A stretch of DNA of 64,000 nucleotides from Poecilobothrus nobilitatus (Eukaryota; Arthropoda; Insecta; Diptera; Dolichopodidae): the NCBI GenBank assembly GCA_947095535.1, contig OX352773.1, positions 32,571,398 through 32,635,397 of the forward strand. The letters are read 5' to 3'. The notes beneath the pieces were generated by a model that worked only from the letters and a program-made list of their open reading frames with translations, made no database searches and was not told where the DNA came from. The translations under genes and the position numbers were made by a program. Below are positions 25,961 through 38,984 of the stretch, in pieces; the first letter of the stretch is position 1; each line of letters opens with the position of its first letter.

Positions 25961-25979
25961 CTGGCGATGAAATCGCCAG
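25961..25979. other. Perfect small hairpin CTGGCGAT-GAA-ATCGCCAG
   Basis: An 8-bp perfect stem with a 3-base loop. It is unusual for its GC content in this neighbourhood. It is not followed by a T run that would suggest a terminator, and its function is unknown. Confidence 0.6.
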
Positions 25980-27545
25980 GCATATTGTTGAAAAAAAAAA
26001 AACATAAGAAAGGTTGAAAACTGCAATAAAAAAAATAAAAGCTAAATAAAAAGAGGAACAAAGAACTTTGAAAGGTAAAATTAAAAGTTTCTTATTAACA
26101 AATGTGAAAATAATGATATAATATTAATGTTGATGACTTGAATGAAATATGTCGAGTCCTTTGGAAGTAAAATAAGTTAAAACTATATGAATAAACAATT
26201 AAGAAACAATTTTGATGATTCAAATCCTATATATACAATTTCAACAAACTTTTAGCACTCTATATAAAAAAAGTTTAACTGGCAATTCTATTTAATATTT
26301 TTACCTTTTAGTTATGCAGGACCATAATATGTAATCGAATAATGGTACTTAGATCTAAGGATAGTACAAGAAAGAAAATGAAAAAAAAATGCAAAAATAA
26401 AACAATATTTTTAAATGAGCCCATCTTCCATACTCCTTTAACAAATTTTTATTAATATTCTGAATTCTGATTCAAATCTTAAAAAATTTTGATTATAAAA
26501 TTCTTTTTGATTATTATTTTGATTGACCTTTCAAAGTGTATAATTTAATTCACTCTGTTTATTTTCAAATTCTTTGTTTTTAACTTTTTTCTTCATTTTT
26601 GAAAATCATGATATATGGTATAGGAGATAGTGAGGTTATTAATTAAATAAAGTCAAATTACATTTTTTTTTTTTGTCTGTCTGTATATGAACTCAAAATT
26701 ATATTTTGTAACTTAAGTATAGAATCACCTTTTTTAATATGAACAAGTAGGTCATATATATATATATAAAACTTATGACGTGAAAAATTTTGAAAGAAAC
26801 TTACTTGGGTTGGTTCGGTTGACTTGAGTCATTGAAAATGCTACCGAAAAATTACATTGTATTAGAATTTAGAATTAAAATTATATATAAAAAAAAAAAA
26901 CAAATAAAGAGAATTTTAATATTTTTGACAAGTAGATGTCATTTACTAATAAGATACAAGTGTAATTAATTTTTTTTTTTTGTTTTTGGAATTTATTCTT
27001 TTGTAAATTAATAATTTTTTTTTTTTTCTAAAAAAAACAGACATTTTATTCTTTATTTCAATAATAATGAATTTAACCGAGTGTTTTTAAATTACGATTT
27101 TTCCAATAAGAGTAATTTTACAAATATGAATCTGTTATAACTACCTATACCATAAAATAACTGAAAGAACGTCACGATGTCATCAGATAAATGTTTTCCA
27201 TGAAGTGTCTTTTAATTTTTTTTTTTATTTATTTATTAAATTACTAGAACTAAGAATATATACTAAAAATACATTAGAAAATATTTAATTTTGATTAACG
27301 ACCATTCACAACTTCATTGATTTTCATAGATAATTAAAAAAAAATTCTTTTAAGAAAATGATTTAGTTATAGTAACAGTAAAAATATATGATTTAATTAA
27401 AGAAACTAAAATTTATATAAAGACTACGTTGTGAGCCGATTAGTATAATTAATTACCAAAGATTATAAAGATTTTCAAAACACATTTTCATAGAAAAACT
27501 CATCTAAAAAATTTAATTACGCTTTAGTGATAATAATAATATATA

Positions 27546-27731
27546 TGGAATCAAATTTTTGCCTTTAAGAATGATCCACACCAATTTTCTTTGATTTCTA
27601 TTAACCTTTTCTTGATATATTAAATCAAATTGATATTTGATTAAATCAAATTGAATCAGGACACTTTTTTGGCCTTTAAGATTAAGAATAACTTTGACCA
27701 ATTTTCTTTAAATTCCGTTAATCTGTTCACA
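27546..27731 (+). repeat. Imperfect tandem duplication, ~117-bp period
   Basis: Two copies share GAATCA, GCCTTTAAGA, ACCAATTTTCTTT (at 27580 and 27697) and a GTTAA-C--TTC end. Between them lies a palindromic ATCAAATTGATATTTGATTAAA-type segment. The two overlapping opposite-strand frames here are by-products of this repeat. Confidence 0.7.
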
Positions 27732-29805
27732 TCTTCTTTTAGATTATATTTTTGTCTTTTCATTGTACCGTTACATTATTTAGAACAGGATAAAATTACT
27801 TTTCAAGACTTGAATTTTTTTTTTATTAGATACATTTTTCTGTTGCAAATTTCTTATAAATTTTATTTTAATTTTCTAATACGTTAGAATAAGAAAAAAA
27901 AATTTACTTTAAAATATATCGAGCATATTGAAAACCAGTGGTGTACAACCAATATATAAGTTAAATACTTTAAAAGTTTCTATGGGGCATAGGAAATACG
28001 CAGAATTTTCTAAATACAAAATATTAATTCAAAATGCTTAATATTTATTTTTTTAAGACAAAATATAATCAACATAATAAAACAAATGTTTCGGTTATTC
28101 TCTTTTTAGTCCTAAGCTAAACAGACAAATAATTCAAAAATAAAAAAAAATAACAATTCCAGGTAAAATAACAATTTTACATAATTATATAAATAAATTC
28201 AAATCTAGTTATCTTATCTATTAAAAATTGCACGTATCATTTACATAACACACCGCATTCATTAAATCAACCAAAAATTTAAATAACAACCAAAAAAAAA
28301 AACAAAACAAAAACGAACATTGTTTAACGCATTTTTATATTCAAGTACAATTCTATATTTTACTCATCAACTTTTTTATACCCAAACACGTACACGCACA
28401 AAAATATCCGTTAACAAAGAAAAAATGCATGCATATAATAATATTTGATATACGCAATAGCAAGCATAACAATAATAATAAAAACATAACTGTACCAACA
28501 CCAAAATTGAATTCATCATCGAAATAAATATGTAAACCACAGAATTTCCGCCAAAAAAAAAAAAAAAACAAAAAATATACGAAAAAAAAAATAACTGTCA
28601 AGTTAGGTGAAAATGTTTGTAATATTTTTTTTTTGTTTTTCTTTTTTTGATGCCTCAACCAATCAACGAACCAACGAACCTCAATATAATATCAACATGA
28701 ATTGTTAAAAAATATAACTGAAAAATAGATTGTGGCAATAACACTTTTTTTTTTTTCTTGTGCTAATGAACCCCAATTTGGCCATTAATAAATAATGGTA
28801 TAAGTATAAAATGTCAGACTAACTGTAAATGAGAGACAATTAACATGCTAGATAAAACTGTCACTATGTGATGATTATTGCATTTAACAGCAATATAAAA
28901 ACACATAAAAATCATTTTGTATTTTTATTATAATTTTTAATATGATTATTTTATTGGAGACTTTTTATGATTACAAATAAAAATTATTAAATGTAAAATT
29001 ATAAATAAATATACAGTACAATTTAAAAAAAATTTTTTTTTTTTTTTTTGTTTTAGTTTTTGGAGAATTTAATTTTAATTTTTTATATAAATTAAAACAA
29101 AATTTTTGTAGAAATTTACATAAATCTATGATTATTAGAGTTGCTCAAAATTATATAAAAATAATATTTAAAAAAAAAGCAATTAATAAAATACATTATT
29201 TATAAAAAGTTTTTGTCTACAATTTTTTTTTTTTTTTTGGAAAACTATTTTTTAAAAGGTTTACAAAAATTTTAAAATTTCTTCAAAAAGTGATAAATTA
29301 AAAACCATAAAAGTTGGAAATTCAGTATATTCCAAATTAGTTAAGATTTAGCTTTGTAATGTTTCTGGAATCAAAGTATTAGACAAATGATGAATCATAA
29401 TAAAAATATGTAATATAATATGGCATAGCCTGAAATATATTACCATCATAAATAGGCAATAAAGAAAATATTTTCAGACAAATTTGAGAAACAGCTGAGT
29501 AAACCGTTATGCTTTAGTGCTTATGTACTGCATTAGTTCTTCAGAAATAGTTTCCTAAAGGATGAAATAGTTTCTTTTTTAATTTTTTTAAGAATTTTAT
29601 CACTAATTTTGTTTAGTAACTTTTAGTAAAAATTTACAATAGTATAGTTAAAATTTGTAATAACCGTAATTAAATCAAATTTTAAATATAACAACTTAAA
29701 ATCCCTTAAATGGAACTGGTTATGAGAAACTGCTTATTTGAGAAACATTATTTTTATAAACATAAACAGCTGAATAAACAAAATATATACATAATACATA
29801 TTATA

Positions 29806-29947
29806 AAATACATATGTTTTTTTGTTAACTGAATACTTTAATATAGGAAAGCACATAAAAAGAAAAGAGACAACTATACCTCCCTTCCCATCTATTTGTA
29901 ATATATCTATGGTCTCATAGTCCAATAATAACCGTATATAAAAATCA
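29806..29947 (+). repeat. Left arm of a ~135-bp inverted-repeat pair
   Basis: It runs from AAATACATATGTTTTTTT through AGGAAAGCACATAAAAAG and ACAACTATACCTCCCTTCCC to CCGTATATAAAAATCA. It matches the reverse complement of 31894-32027 almost throughout, with a few substitutions and small gaps. The minus frame 29734-29925 overlaps it and is not a gene. Confidence 0.85.
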
Positions 29948-31893
29948 GAAACACTTTTCCTACAAATAGGTATATAAGTAAATATTTAATATCAAAAGTA
30001 AATAAAACAAATTTTTATACCAGATGTCGCATAAATAGATTAAAAAGTATTTGTCTTCAGTCATATTTAGGTAAATGTAATTGCTTCGGCAAATTACTGA
30101 TAGAAGAAACTAAAAAATTAACATTATAAAGATTTATTTTTTTCTAATAATTTAATAAATATTTAAAAATACATATAAAAAAATTTTTTTAACATCTCAA
30201 TTCACAATACTTTTATTAACACCAATAAAAGTCAGATCTACCCAGACATTCGAATAGATTAAATTTGAAAGTTGTCATCGGTTTGATTTTCAGTCTTATC
30301 ACGGCCACAAAAGTTTCAAGTCAAAAACATACAAAAAAAAAAAAGGTAAAATAGAACAAAAATCAGAATTAAATGTTAAAATAAAATTTCAAGGAATTTA
30401 TTTCTGCCGTCATTAGGCTACTTTTAATTTTAATTAACTTTTCTAAGTAATTAAAAGATAATGTTAACAAAAAATGCCGAAAAAACATTCTTAAAATACT
30501 TAAAATACATATTTGCAAAATCTGAAAAAATTTAAATCAGTTGTAAGTTAAACTAGGAATGAAGCAAAGAATATAATTCGTTATGAATATAATATTTTGA
30601 ACCTTTGCAAACTATCTATGATTTAAAAATACTAATTGTCGTATTTTCTTACATTTTTTTAATATCAATTTAAATAATTTTTTTTTTATTAGAATGAGTA
30701 AAATAATAAAAAAAAAATCTTAATATGTTATTGTATATCTTTAATGCTTTTAAGCACCTTAAACTTTTTTGACAAAGTAATAAGGTAATACCATACCAGC
30801 ATAGATTAGTATTTCGGTTTTAATTTTAAGATGAGCTTCCAACTTTTCATTTTAACCTCAGTATTCCATCTATTTGGTTCGTTTTAGTTCTACCTAAATA
30901 TAATTTAAATAAAATATCATCATTCCTAAACGATCTATATTATTATTTTTATTTTCTAATATTCTAGCACTCTTTACTACTCTTAAAATTCTAGTATTCA
31001 GTTCTAATGTTCCAACTTAAAATTTGAAGCACAAATTCCTATTTTTTTTTTTTAGTTTATTCCATAAATGTGACAAGGAAATTACACCGCCTTTTCTTTT
31101 CAAGTCTGACTATAAATGTCTTAAGAGGGAATTATTATTACGACGTGTGCGGGATTCAAATTCATATTCCCTCCGCGTTTACAGCGAATTTTATACGTTC
31201 TTATCCATTAGTCCGCCAAGTCCCCCACAAACAAGTTATTTTCTACGTTACTTCAAAATATTTGTTTGTTATATAAACACTTTTTTTCCTTTTTCATTTT
31301 CATTACAAAACTTACAATATTTTTATAATTTTATTATATTTTTTATTCCCTTTTATTAAGTAAAAACAAAAAAAACAACAAAATACTTAAAATAAATTCA
31401 CGTAAATAACTATTCGTGCCAGAATAACACGTTCAGGTGTCTTGTTAATAAAAAACAAAAAACAAAATTATTTTATGTCCATTATTTTCTTTCTTTCATT
31501 CATGTTTTTAATATTTGAATTTGAAATCCTATTATTGACCAATAACTTATGTTTTCCATTATTTATCTCTCTTACAAATTCTGTTCAACCGTTGTTTTTT
31601 ATATTGTTTTTCATAAATTTTTATCTAAATAAAAATTTAACAAAAAGAAAAATCATTTTTATATAAATAAAAATACTAACTAAATTTCTAGTCAAATAAT
31701 TCATAAATCCTATTGATTTAACTATATTTTATTTTAAACTTAGAATGTAAATTTTTTAAAAAACGATCACGGACACGAACAAAAGTATTCTCATTTTTTT
31801 AATTCATTATCCTTAGACTTTAAATAAATTTAGATAAAAAAAAAACTCTTTAAACAGACAAATTAGCAAAAAGGGAAAACATATGTACATATA
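29948..31893. other. Interval between the inverted repeats
   Basis: About 1.95 kb of A+T-rich DNA with no transposase-like frame. It includes a family-A SINE at 31041-31228. The inverted arms with this interval could be a non-autonomous DNA transposon. The interval could instead be ordinary DNA caught between two opposite insertions of a short element. Confidence 0.5.
31041..31228 (-). mobile_element. tRNA-derived SINE, family A, copy 2
   Basis: On the minus strand the head is GGCGGACTAATGGATAAGA, followed by CGTATAAAATTCGCTGTAAA and a decayed B box TTTGAATCCCGC. The body contains CACACGTCGTAATAATAATT and AAAAGAAAAGGCGGTGTAAT, and the tail is poly(A) (the T run at 31041-31053). The two plus-strand frames across it (31024-31359 and 31070-31276) merely read through the SINE. 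Confidence 0.85.
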
Positions 31894-32027
31894 TGATTTT
31901 TATATACGATTATTATTGAACTATGACCATAGATATATTTGAAATAGATGGGAAGGCAGGTATAGTTGTCTCTTTTCTTTTTATGTGCTTTCCTATATTA
32001 AAGTATCAGTTAAAAAACATATGTATT
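31894..32027 (-). repeat. Right arm of the ~135-bp inverted-repeat pair
   Basis: This is the reverse complement of 29806-29947, with outer end CATATGTATTT. It contains AGATGGGAAGGCAGGTATAG and TGTGCTTTCCTATATTAAAG, the mirror of the left arm. The outer ends are A/T-rich, so target-site duplications cannot be called by eye. Confidence 0.85.
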
Positions 32028-32434
32028 TCACAACTCTGTTTTAGACTTTAATTACATTACTTTTTTGATACTGTGCTAGGTTTAATAATTTTGTAATAAT
32101 TTTAATCCTGATTTTACTTAATAAATTATATATATATACATAAATCATTTTCAATTAAAATACCGTTTTATTTTATAACTGCTACGATTACAATTCGAAT
32201 ATTAAAAAAAAATTTTCAGATGACATTAATCACAGTGAGAAAAACCGAAAAATTTAAAGATAAAAGATAGATAAAACTTAAAGATAAACCGTTTAAAATA
32301 TTGAGATTTGTACCAAAATTTGTTAATTTTCTTAGAATTTTATATATATATGTGTATAGAAGAAAAAATTTTGAAAAATCAGAAGGCATTTTCATCAATT
32401 TTAAAGAAATCCCATATAATTAAAAAAAAACGTT

Positions 32435-32965
32435 TTACCACATGTTAAAATATAATTTTGAAGCTACTATTTTACCATTTTTCATTGAAAAAATTTGAAC
32501 AGGTGCCTAAGACACAGATATCAAAAAATAGTAAATTTTCAATATCCAGGAGGGGTTTTGCAAAAGAACTCAAGTAATTTATAAACAAATTTCAAGATTC
32601 TACCTAAAAGAGTGCCGGATTTATAAAGAAACTAAAATCTTGCAAAATATTTTTTTCGCATAACGGTAAATTTAAAAAATAAATTACAAAAAAATTGTAT
32701 AATTTTCATATCTTCCTTTTAGATTGAAAAAAATGTTAAGCAAAACATGAGATATACACTTTTGAAAATAGGGTGTGAGCAAACTATGAAGGGCTAATAG
32801 CTCCGTCATGGATAGGCCTATATAAGAAAGTTGTTCTACAGTAATAATATTTTTTAAATATATCATGGTTAAAATTTAATTGCCTTATCTTAAATCGTGT
32901 AGAAGTTTTGTAAACAGATAAACGGACAGAGTGGAACTAATAAACAAATTTTTCAAAATTTTATG
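32435..32965 (-). repeat. Degenerate copy of the core repeat
   Basis: It has the same landmarks in the same order as copy 2 at 22885-24190. They are ACAGGTGCCTAAG, AGAGTGCCGGATTTATAAAG, CATAACGGTAAATTTAA, AGATTGAAAAAAATGTTAAG, CTAATAGCTCCGTCATGG, TGTAGAAGTTTTGTAAACAG and a decayed GGAC module (AAACGGACAGAG). Only one internal unit is represented. Many substitutions and small deletions mark it as much older than the two long copies. Confidence 0.8.
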
Positions 32966-34799
32966 CATTTTTATTATCAGAAATCCTTTTAAATTATTGG
33001 CAACAATATCCTTTGATACCTAATGATACCTAAACTATTCAAATATACCTTATAGAAAATCTTAAATACAAATTCAACTGGTCCATATTTTTTTAAAAGA
33101 ACATTTAAAATTAATCACATTTTTCTAAGGATTTTATGATTCATAGAAATGGAAAATATAACTAAAATAAAATTTAAAAACCGTTATTTCAGTTCATTTT
33201 AGTATCCCTGCATAATATTGTAATTAAATAATTAAGATTATATTATATAGTATGAAGAGCTATACAATACACTTGGATAATCACATAAAGCTTAAAAAAT
33301 TGAACTAATCAAACTAAACCAAAAAAATAGAGCAAACTATTAAAATATATAAATCAGATACAGCAAATAGAAGAATAATATTAGATTTAGATACCAAGTG
33401 AACAATAAATAAATACCAATTAAAAATGACTTGCAATTAATAAAATTTGTCAATTAAATTTTTACTCATAAAAACTTTTTTTTGAAAAAAGAAAACAAAA
33501 AAATTAAACAAACATAAAAATAAATTTTTTTTGGTAAAATTTTTCCAATTACAGATTTAGATAAAAATCTGTAAAACTATGTTCTAAAAAACTTCCTTTT
33601 TTTTTTATAAAAAAAAAATATATATGACTTGTTTTTAGCCTTGAGCAAAACTTTAATTAACTTTAACAAATCGCTGTAATATCGAACTATTTGAAAATTT
33701 TATACTATCCATACGTCCAAATATAGTTTTGAGGCTTAATGTTATTTTTTTTTTATCTTATAGCATATAGTGTAAAAATTTTTTTTATAAATTCGAAATT
33801 CCATAATCAAATTTAGGATATCCAAAAATTTTATTGCTGGCATCTGTAGGAAAATTCTAAAATTTTTTTAACAAATGTAAAAAACACACAAACAAGCAAA
33901 AAACGTTAAAAACTTAATTTAAAAAAAAACAAAAAATGATTTTGATTATTGTATACTGAAAGATTTATGGGTTGGCACTATAGCAATTAGATATCTTAAA
34001 AAAACTTAACATATTGAAATCATTAATGAATTTCATCTCTTCTTATTGTAATAATTATAGGATGATTAAAAAAAAAATTAAAACGTAAAATAAAATGAAA
34101 GAGTATTTCAACGTAAAAGTATAAGTAAAACGAATTTGATAACTGAAATTTAATCGAATTTCAAAAGTATACATAAAAAATTAAACAAATAAAAAACGTT
34201 CTAATATTTTAAGAGTATATACATTAAATTACAAAAATATGCATCTTTTCTTTTACAGGGCCGCATTCAATTTATTAAAATAATAAAACTTGTGCACAGA
34301 TGCATTTGAAACTACAAAAATGTTTACTTAAAGATATCTGACAATTCGCCTAGAAAAAAGCATTTAGACTTAGAAAAGCATTTAGACTCTACCCTTTTTT
34401 AAAAATATTTTTCTCTACATTATAAGCATACAATTTATCGATATTTTATTAGCATACAATTTTTATCGATAATACAACATTTCAAGTAAATGGTAATTAT
34501 TAATATTTGTTAATGAAGTTAGCCATAAATTTCATACTTCTTACTTTTACTTCTAATATTTTTTTTTTTATATTCAACGTATACATATATATATTTAGTT
34601 TTTATTCGCCAAAGTTAAAAGAATAAAGAACTAAATAAATATGTCTCATTTTAAATGATCAGTAAATGTTTTTTTTTTTCTTAATGTACTAGTAAATGTT
34701 GAGACTTGCACTTTAAACATTTTGTTTGCACACTATATCGCACTTCAAACAACACTATATCCTAAAAGTATGCAATTATTCCAGAAATATTTTCTTTAT

Positions 34800-35115
34800 T
34801 CAAATGGGAGGTCTTGATTAAGCACATGGAGTATTAACTGAGAGAGTACAGGCTTTATAATTCAGCATAGAAAGTAAGCAATTTTAATTGAAGCAAATAA
34901 TTTTTCTTAACAATTTGCCCCTGCAACCAAATATTTATAAAAATACATATCTGTATAAACAATCCTATAACGATGGTTGAGTGTTCAAGTATTAACCGAG
35001 GTAGTGAGGTTCAAATATTGGGCAAATATCCATTTTTTTTTATTGGTGGCTAACTTAATTAAAAAGTAATTTTTCTTTACAAAATAGACTTTGCCGCCAA
35101 ATAAAATGTAAAATA
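34800..35115. repeat. Diverged tandem duplication
   Basis: Two blocks of about 150 bp (about 34810-34935 and 34980-35115) share the order GTATTAACYGAG, GTACAGG/GTGAGGT, AATTTTTCTT-ACAA and TTTGCC-CTGCAACCAAATA / TTTGCCGCCAAATAAA. Divergence is high, so the call rests on the shared order of short matches. Confidence 0.45.
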
Positions 35116-35194
35116 TATAATCGATAATTTATTAATAGGTTTGAGTCGCAGTTGATTTTTTACAAAGGAAATAAAAGTTGCAAAACATTATTAA

Positions 35195-35400
35195 CTGACT
35201 ATTATACTAAATTTCTTGTTTTTTCCGAGGGTCATTGGAAAACTTAAAAAGTCGCCCATCACCCAAAGCGAACTGTACGCGATTCTTCTGTGTAGTATTG
35301 GACTTTATAACCAAACTTTAGGATGAAACTTTATTTACAAATATAATTTGACTTAGAGGATAAATATGTGTGGAAAGGATATTTAGAAAAGTGGGAACTT
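35195..35400 (+). repeat. Dispersed repeat (LTR-like?), copy 1
   Basis: It contains CCGAGGGTCATTGG, CCCAAAGCGAACTG, TGTAGTATTGGACTTTA, AACTTTAGGATG and a GGAAAGGATAT tail. These appear in the same order at 42930-43180 (GAGGGACGG, CTCAAAGGAACTG, GTAGTGTTGGACTTTA, AATTTAGGATGG, AAAAGGATTAC). The order suggests an old dispersed repeat. The GTGTTGGACTTTAACC phrase is reminiscent of LTR edges, but no partner LTR or internal domain is present. Confidence 0.5.
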
Positions 35401-36785
35401 TTCAAAGGGTTTCATAATTGCGACTTGCGACTTGCGACGAATTTTCAAAACCTATGTCACACCATATTAGCGGTTGCAGTGCTGCAGGAGTAGACATCTG
35501 TATCATCCTGCTTGTTTCTCGTAGGAAAACTTAACCCAAATATTTAGACAATATTTCTTGAACCAATAATTTCAATAAGCCTTTAGCAGAATAGTTGTAG
35601 TTAAGATTATAATATACACACTATTCATATATTATAAACTTTCTTAATTTACTTTTTTAGCAATTCAGTTTTTTACGTTTTTTTAAGCTTGTTTTAGCTT
35701 TCCATCCTAAGAATTTTCTGTAAGTCAATAATTCGCTAAATAAAATTATGAATAAAAAAATTAAATCCATGTTAAATTACAATAAAAAAAAATTATATAT
35801 ATTTTTTTTTTGAAAGATGATGGCATGGTATGAATAAGTGAATTGGTAAGAAGCAAGATAGGAGTGGGACTTTCATATTTTTTAAATTTTTATTTCAATC
35901 ATAATTTTTTTATAACTTCATTATACCTTTACAATTATTTTTATTTAATATTTATAAATTACATAAAAATACCAATATAATATACACATACATACACATA
36001 CCTACATAGTAACTGTATTTAAATTATATATACAGAAAAATATTTTTTTAGTTTTAGAATTTAGGTCAAATTTTAAGTTTACAAGTGAATCTAATTTAAT
36101 TTTCTCTTCTTTTTTTTTTGCCACAGAAACCTAAAATTTGTCTGCACCTTAAAAATAGATTTATTTAAGTTTCTATGTTTTTTTTATCTTTAAGTTTAAA
36201 AATTTAAATAAAAGTAAAAATTGCAATATTTATATCATCAATATGTACATTAGAAAAAAAGAGCACATAAATATCTATTCACATTGTGATTTAAAATGTA
36301 AAAATATGTTATAAAAAATTCAAATGGGATACCATTACAATTTATGTACAAGAATTTCAATATATTTTTTAATTATTGTGTGGTTTTTGAAGTATTATTT
36401 GAAGTGATAAAGTCGATAAAGAGTGAATAAAAACAGAAACTTTTGTTATTTTGAATTTTTACTAAAATTTTTTATTTTAATTAAAATTATTTCAATTAAA
36501 AATTAAATTTATATATTATTTATTATAACAGAGTGTTTCAAAAGTTATTTATACACTATTAATATTTCTGATTTTCTTTTAAAATCTTTCGTAAATTAGA
36601 AATTAGTACAAACAAATGTTTGACAAACTACAAATCAAAAATACGCTAGTATAAGTCAGTAGCATTCATCAAAAAAACGCTTTATTTAAACAAAATATGC
36701 TTTCAAAACTTTTGAAGTTTTTAGTTACGAGTATAAGTACAAAAATAAATCACTTTTAACCACTTTTTTTTAATTTATTAATTAG

Positions 36786-37122
36786 TCGCAAAGCACCCCT
36801 CCAACATCGAAAACATGATCCAGCCGGCGTCCTAAAAATTCTGCACCTGTTGATGGTGGAAACACCTGGCATAGTGTTCCGAAGCAGCTCTAATAATAAT
36901 GGGAATACTAGCAACAGTACTTTTACTACAAAAAACAAAATAAATTAAAGCTCTGGATCTGCTTTTAAGAAGGAATACCAGAAGGCTAAGTTCATATTGG
37001 GCAAGATAGCTCAAAACGAACCGAAAGATGATGTTCATGAGAAGGATGAATTCAACGATCTTGACGATCTAGCGGTTAAGCAAATTGCAGAAATGGTAAG
37101 GCTCTTGAAAGTTGTAAAATGA
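36786..37122 (+). pseudogene. Exon-like broken coding segment, unknown protein
   Basis: A GC-richer block starts right after a polypyrimidine/AG acceptor-like sequence (TTTTTTTTAATTTATTAATTAG, AG at 36784-36785). It could end at a donor-like ATG|GTAAGG (GT at 37096-37097). From 36949 to the TGA at 37120-37122 the frame is open. It encodes a hydrophilic, charged peptide starting SSGSAFKKEYQKAKFILGK and continuing with EPKDDVHEKDEFNDLDD and KQIAEMVRLLK. The same frame upstream (36787-36945) is Ser/Asn-rich (RSSSNNNGNTSNS) but is cut off by TAA at 36946-36948. A neighbouring frame gives RPKNSAPVDGGNTWHSVPKQ before its own TAA at 36891, so a frameshift is likely as well. Codon texture and composition differ from the surroundings. 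It is probably a decayed exon, exon duplicate or retrocopy of a cellular gene I cannot name. A live exon with sequence errors is the alternative. Confidence 0.5.
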
Positions 37123-38374
37123 ATTTAAAATTATATTCAATATAATCTTAATATAAGGTTATGGTGTCATCAAAGTGGAGGCAATAATGCACCAGATCAG
37201 CCAATTATATCTATACTAACCTATATACTAACCCATGGTTAAGTTCCATACGTTCCTGTAATCTTCCAAATTCAAACAAAAAATTGAAATTTAAGTGTAT
37301 CATTGAAAATCAAGGTGGTTGGTATTTTAATTTTTTTTCGTTTATCCTAGATAAGGCTATGTACCAATTACTAGAATATAATATCATAAATATAGGAAAC
37401 ATGAAACTTAACAATAATAATGTTGCTGGAAATTATGCTAGTACTTTCACAGCATTATTATTTAAAATAAACACCCTGTACAAAAAAAAATTAAATATAA
37501 TATCATTTATCACCTGAAAAACAATTATCACAATCCCTAAACTATAAATATTTTAACAGTTTACACATACATATACAAATCAAAATATGTCTATAAATAG
37601 AGCCGTACAGTTGTATGTATATAGAAAAATAGTTTTTATAAAATGTTGCTAATAAAAAAAAATCTAAATATCCTAATATTATTTCTACATGTGGCTATAA
37701 AATTATTCATTTTTCATTTTCTTCTTTTTTTTTTTTTTTTTGCTTTTTTAAATAGATTCTCCCTATACCCCCTATACACCAACATACATACATTGATTAC
37801 TTGATTTGATTACTTTTAATTTTAACAGATTATCCCTATATTTATTTTCTTAAATGCAGTTGGGTATTTTTTTTTACAATGAAAAGTTTTTTAAAGTAAA
37901 TGTTGGTTAACCACATTCTTCATTATATTGTTTATTCAGAAAAAAAAAAAAAAAAAATAAGCAACAAAAATTTAATTTTATTATTTGTCAAATTAAACTT
38001 TGAATTTTTTATAAATCGAAAATGTAATTATTGGAAAAATTGAAAAAAATATCTTAAAATACTTTTCTTTTTTTATATATAAAACATCTGTGTACATACT
38101 GTGTTTTTTCTTTATTAAAGTTCGTCCGAATTATTTGGATTATGTTTTCTTATTTGAATTCTTTAATGACAGAATAATTTATTTTACCAAATCAGCGTAT
38201 TGCTTTCATTTTTATTTTAATTTTTTTTTGTACTTCATATTTAATATTAAGTTAGATGTTCTTCATTTGACATAATTTCAGTTTGATTAAATGTCAAATT
38301 GACAGTTTATAATAGACATAAATATTAACAAATAATATAATTACAAATATTCAAATCATTGATAATGTGCCATA
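37123..38374. other. A+T-rich non-coding stretch
   Basis: No convincing gene. At 37150-37270 a moderately complex patch (for example GTCATCAAAGTGGAGGCAAT) might be a further remnant of the exon-like segment just upstream, but its frames close quickly. The frames at 37284-37517 and 38090-38275 have no recognisable features. Confidence 0.5.
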
Positions 38375-38445
38375 TAACCAATGGCGTAAGTCGAAATGTC
38401 TTGGGTTCAAAAGCCGGTCACTTAATATAACACTACCGGAATATA
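38375..38445 (+). mobile_element. tRNA-like SINE fragment, family B
   Basis: TGGCGTAAGTCGAAATGTCTTGGGTTCAAAAGCCGG resembles the tRNA-like heads at 48025-48095 and 56636-56702 (CGAAAGGTCTCAGATTCAAACTCCG). A B-box-like GGTTCAAAAGCC is present, but the region between the A and B boxes is shortened. A 63-codon frame runs through it by chance. Old and partial. Confidence 0.45.
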
Positions 38446-38984
38446 ACCAGATAATATTAGAAAATATTTACTGTTATAGTAGGAACGTTAAATTAACTTT
38501 AAAAATAGTTTTGAAAAATAATTTAAGAAAACTAATTTTGTTAGAATTGTGGTTATAAAAAGAAATATTTAAATTTAGTTTTTGTTTTTTTTTTAGAATA
38601 TATAATCGATTTATTTTTTTTAATTAAAAAACACAAGTGTTAAATAGCACAACATTATGTTGATAAATGCAAATATTTTATCAATATATTGTTTATTAAA
38701 ATGCAGAAAAATTAAAAGGAAAACCATAGACAGTATTTAAAAAAGTAAAAAGATTTTAAAAGGTGTTAACAATATTGAAATTGTTTTTTTTTTTTTTTAT
38801 AGAAGTATATTATATGATATCGTGTACGATTGTGAAGAGTGGAGAGATACTTTCATCACTTTCAAAGTATAATATTATAATATAATTTAGAGAAGAAATA
38901 AAGACGAAGAAACCTAAAAATCAAGAAAAACTGTCAATATAGGTAGCTACCTATATAAATTTTATAGGTAGCTAAATATATACT

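Larger units (their letters stand above)
24191..29805. other. A+T-rich non-coding stretch
   Basis: No gene is supported. It holds an imperfect tandem duplication (27546-27731), an 8-bp-stem hairpin (25961-25979) and many homopolymers. The minus frame at 28353-28658 is a low-complexity F/L-rich chance frame with K- and N-runs. Confidence 0.6.
32966..36785. other. A+T-rich non-coding stretch
   Basis: No gene is seen. It includes a diverged duplication (about 34800-35115) and a repeat segment (35195-35400) described separately. Confidence 0.6.

Noticed and set aside
28353..28658. 101-codon minus-strand frame with an L-rich stretch that looks like a membrane segment
   Set aside because: The hydrophobic part comes from T-rich triplets next to poly(K) and poly(F) runs; no start context, splice support or domain.
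31024..31359. 111-codon plus-strand frame
   Set aside because: Reads through an antisense tRNA-derived SINE and flanking T runs.
36756..37038. Two minus-strand frames of 60-68 codons
   Set aside because: Antisense shadows of the plus-strand exon-like segment, which has the better peptide and border signals.
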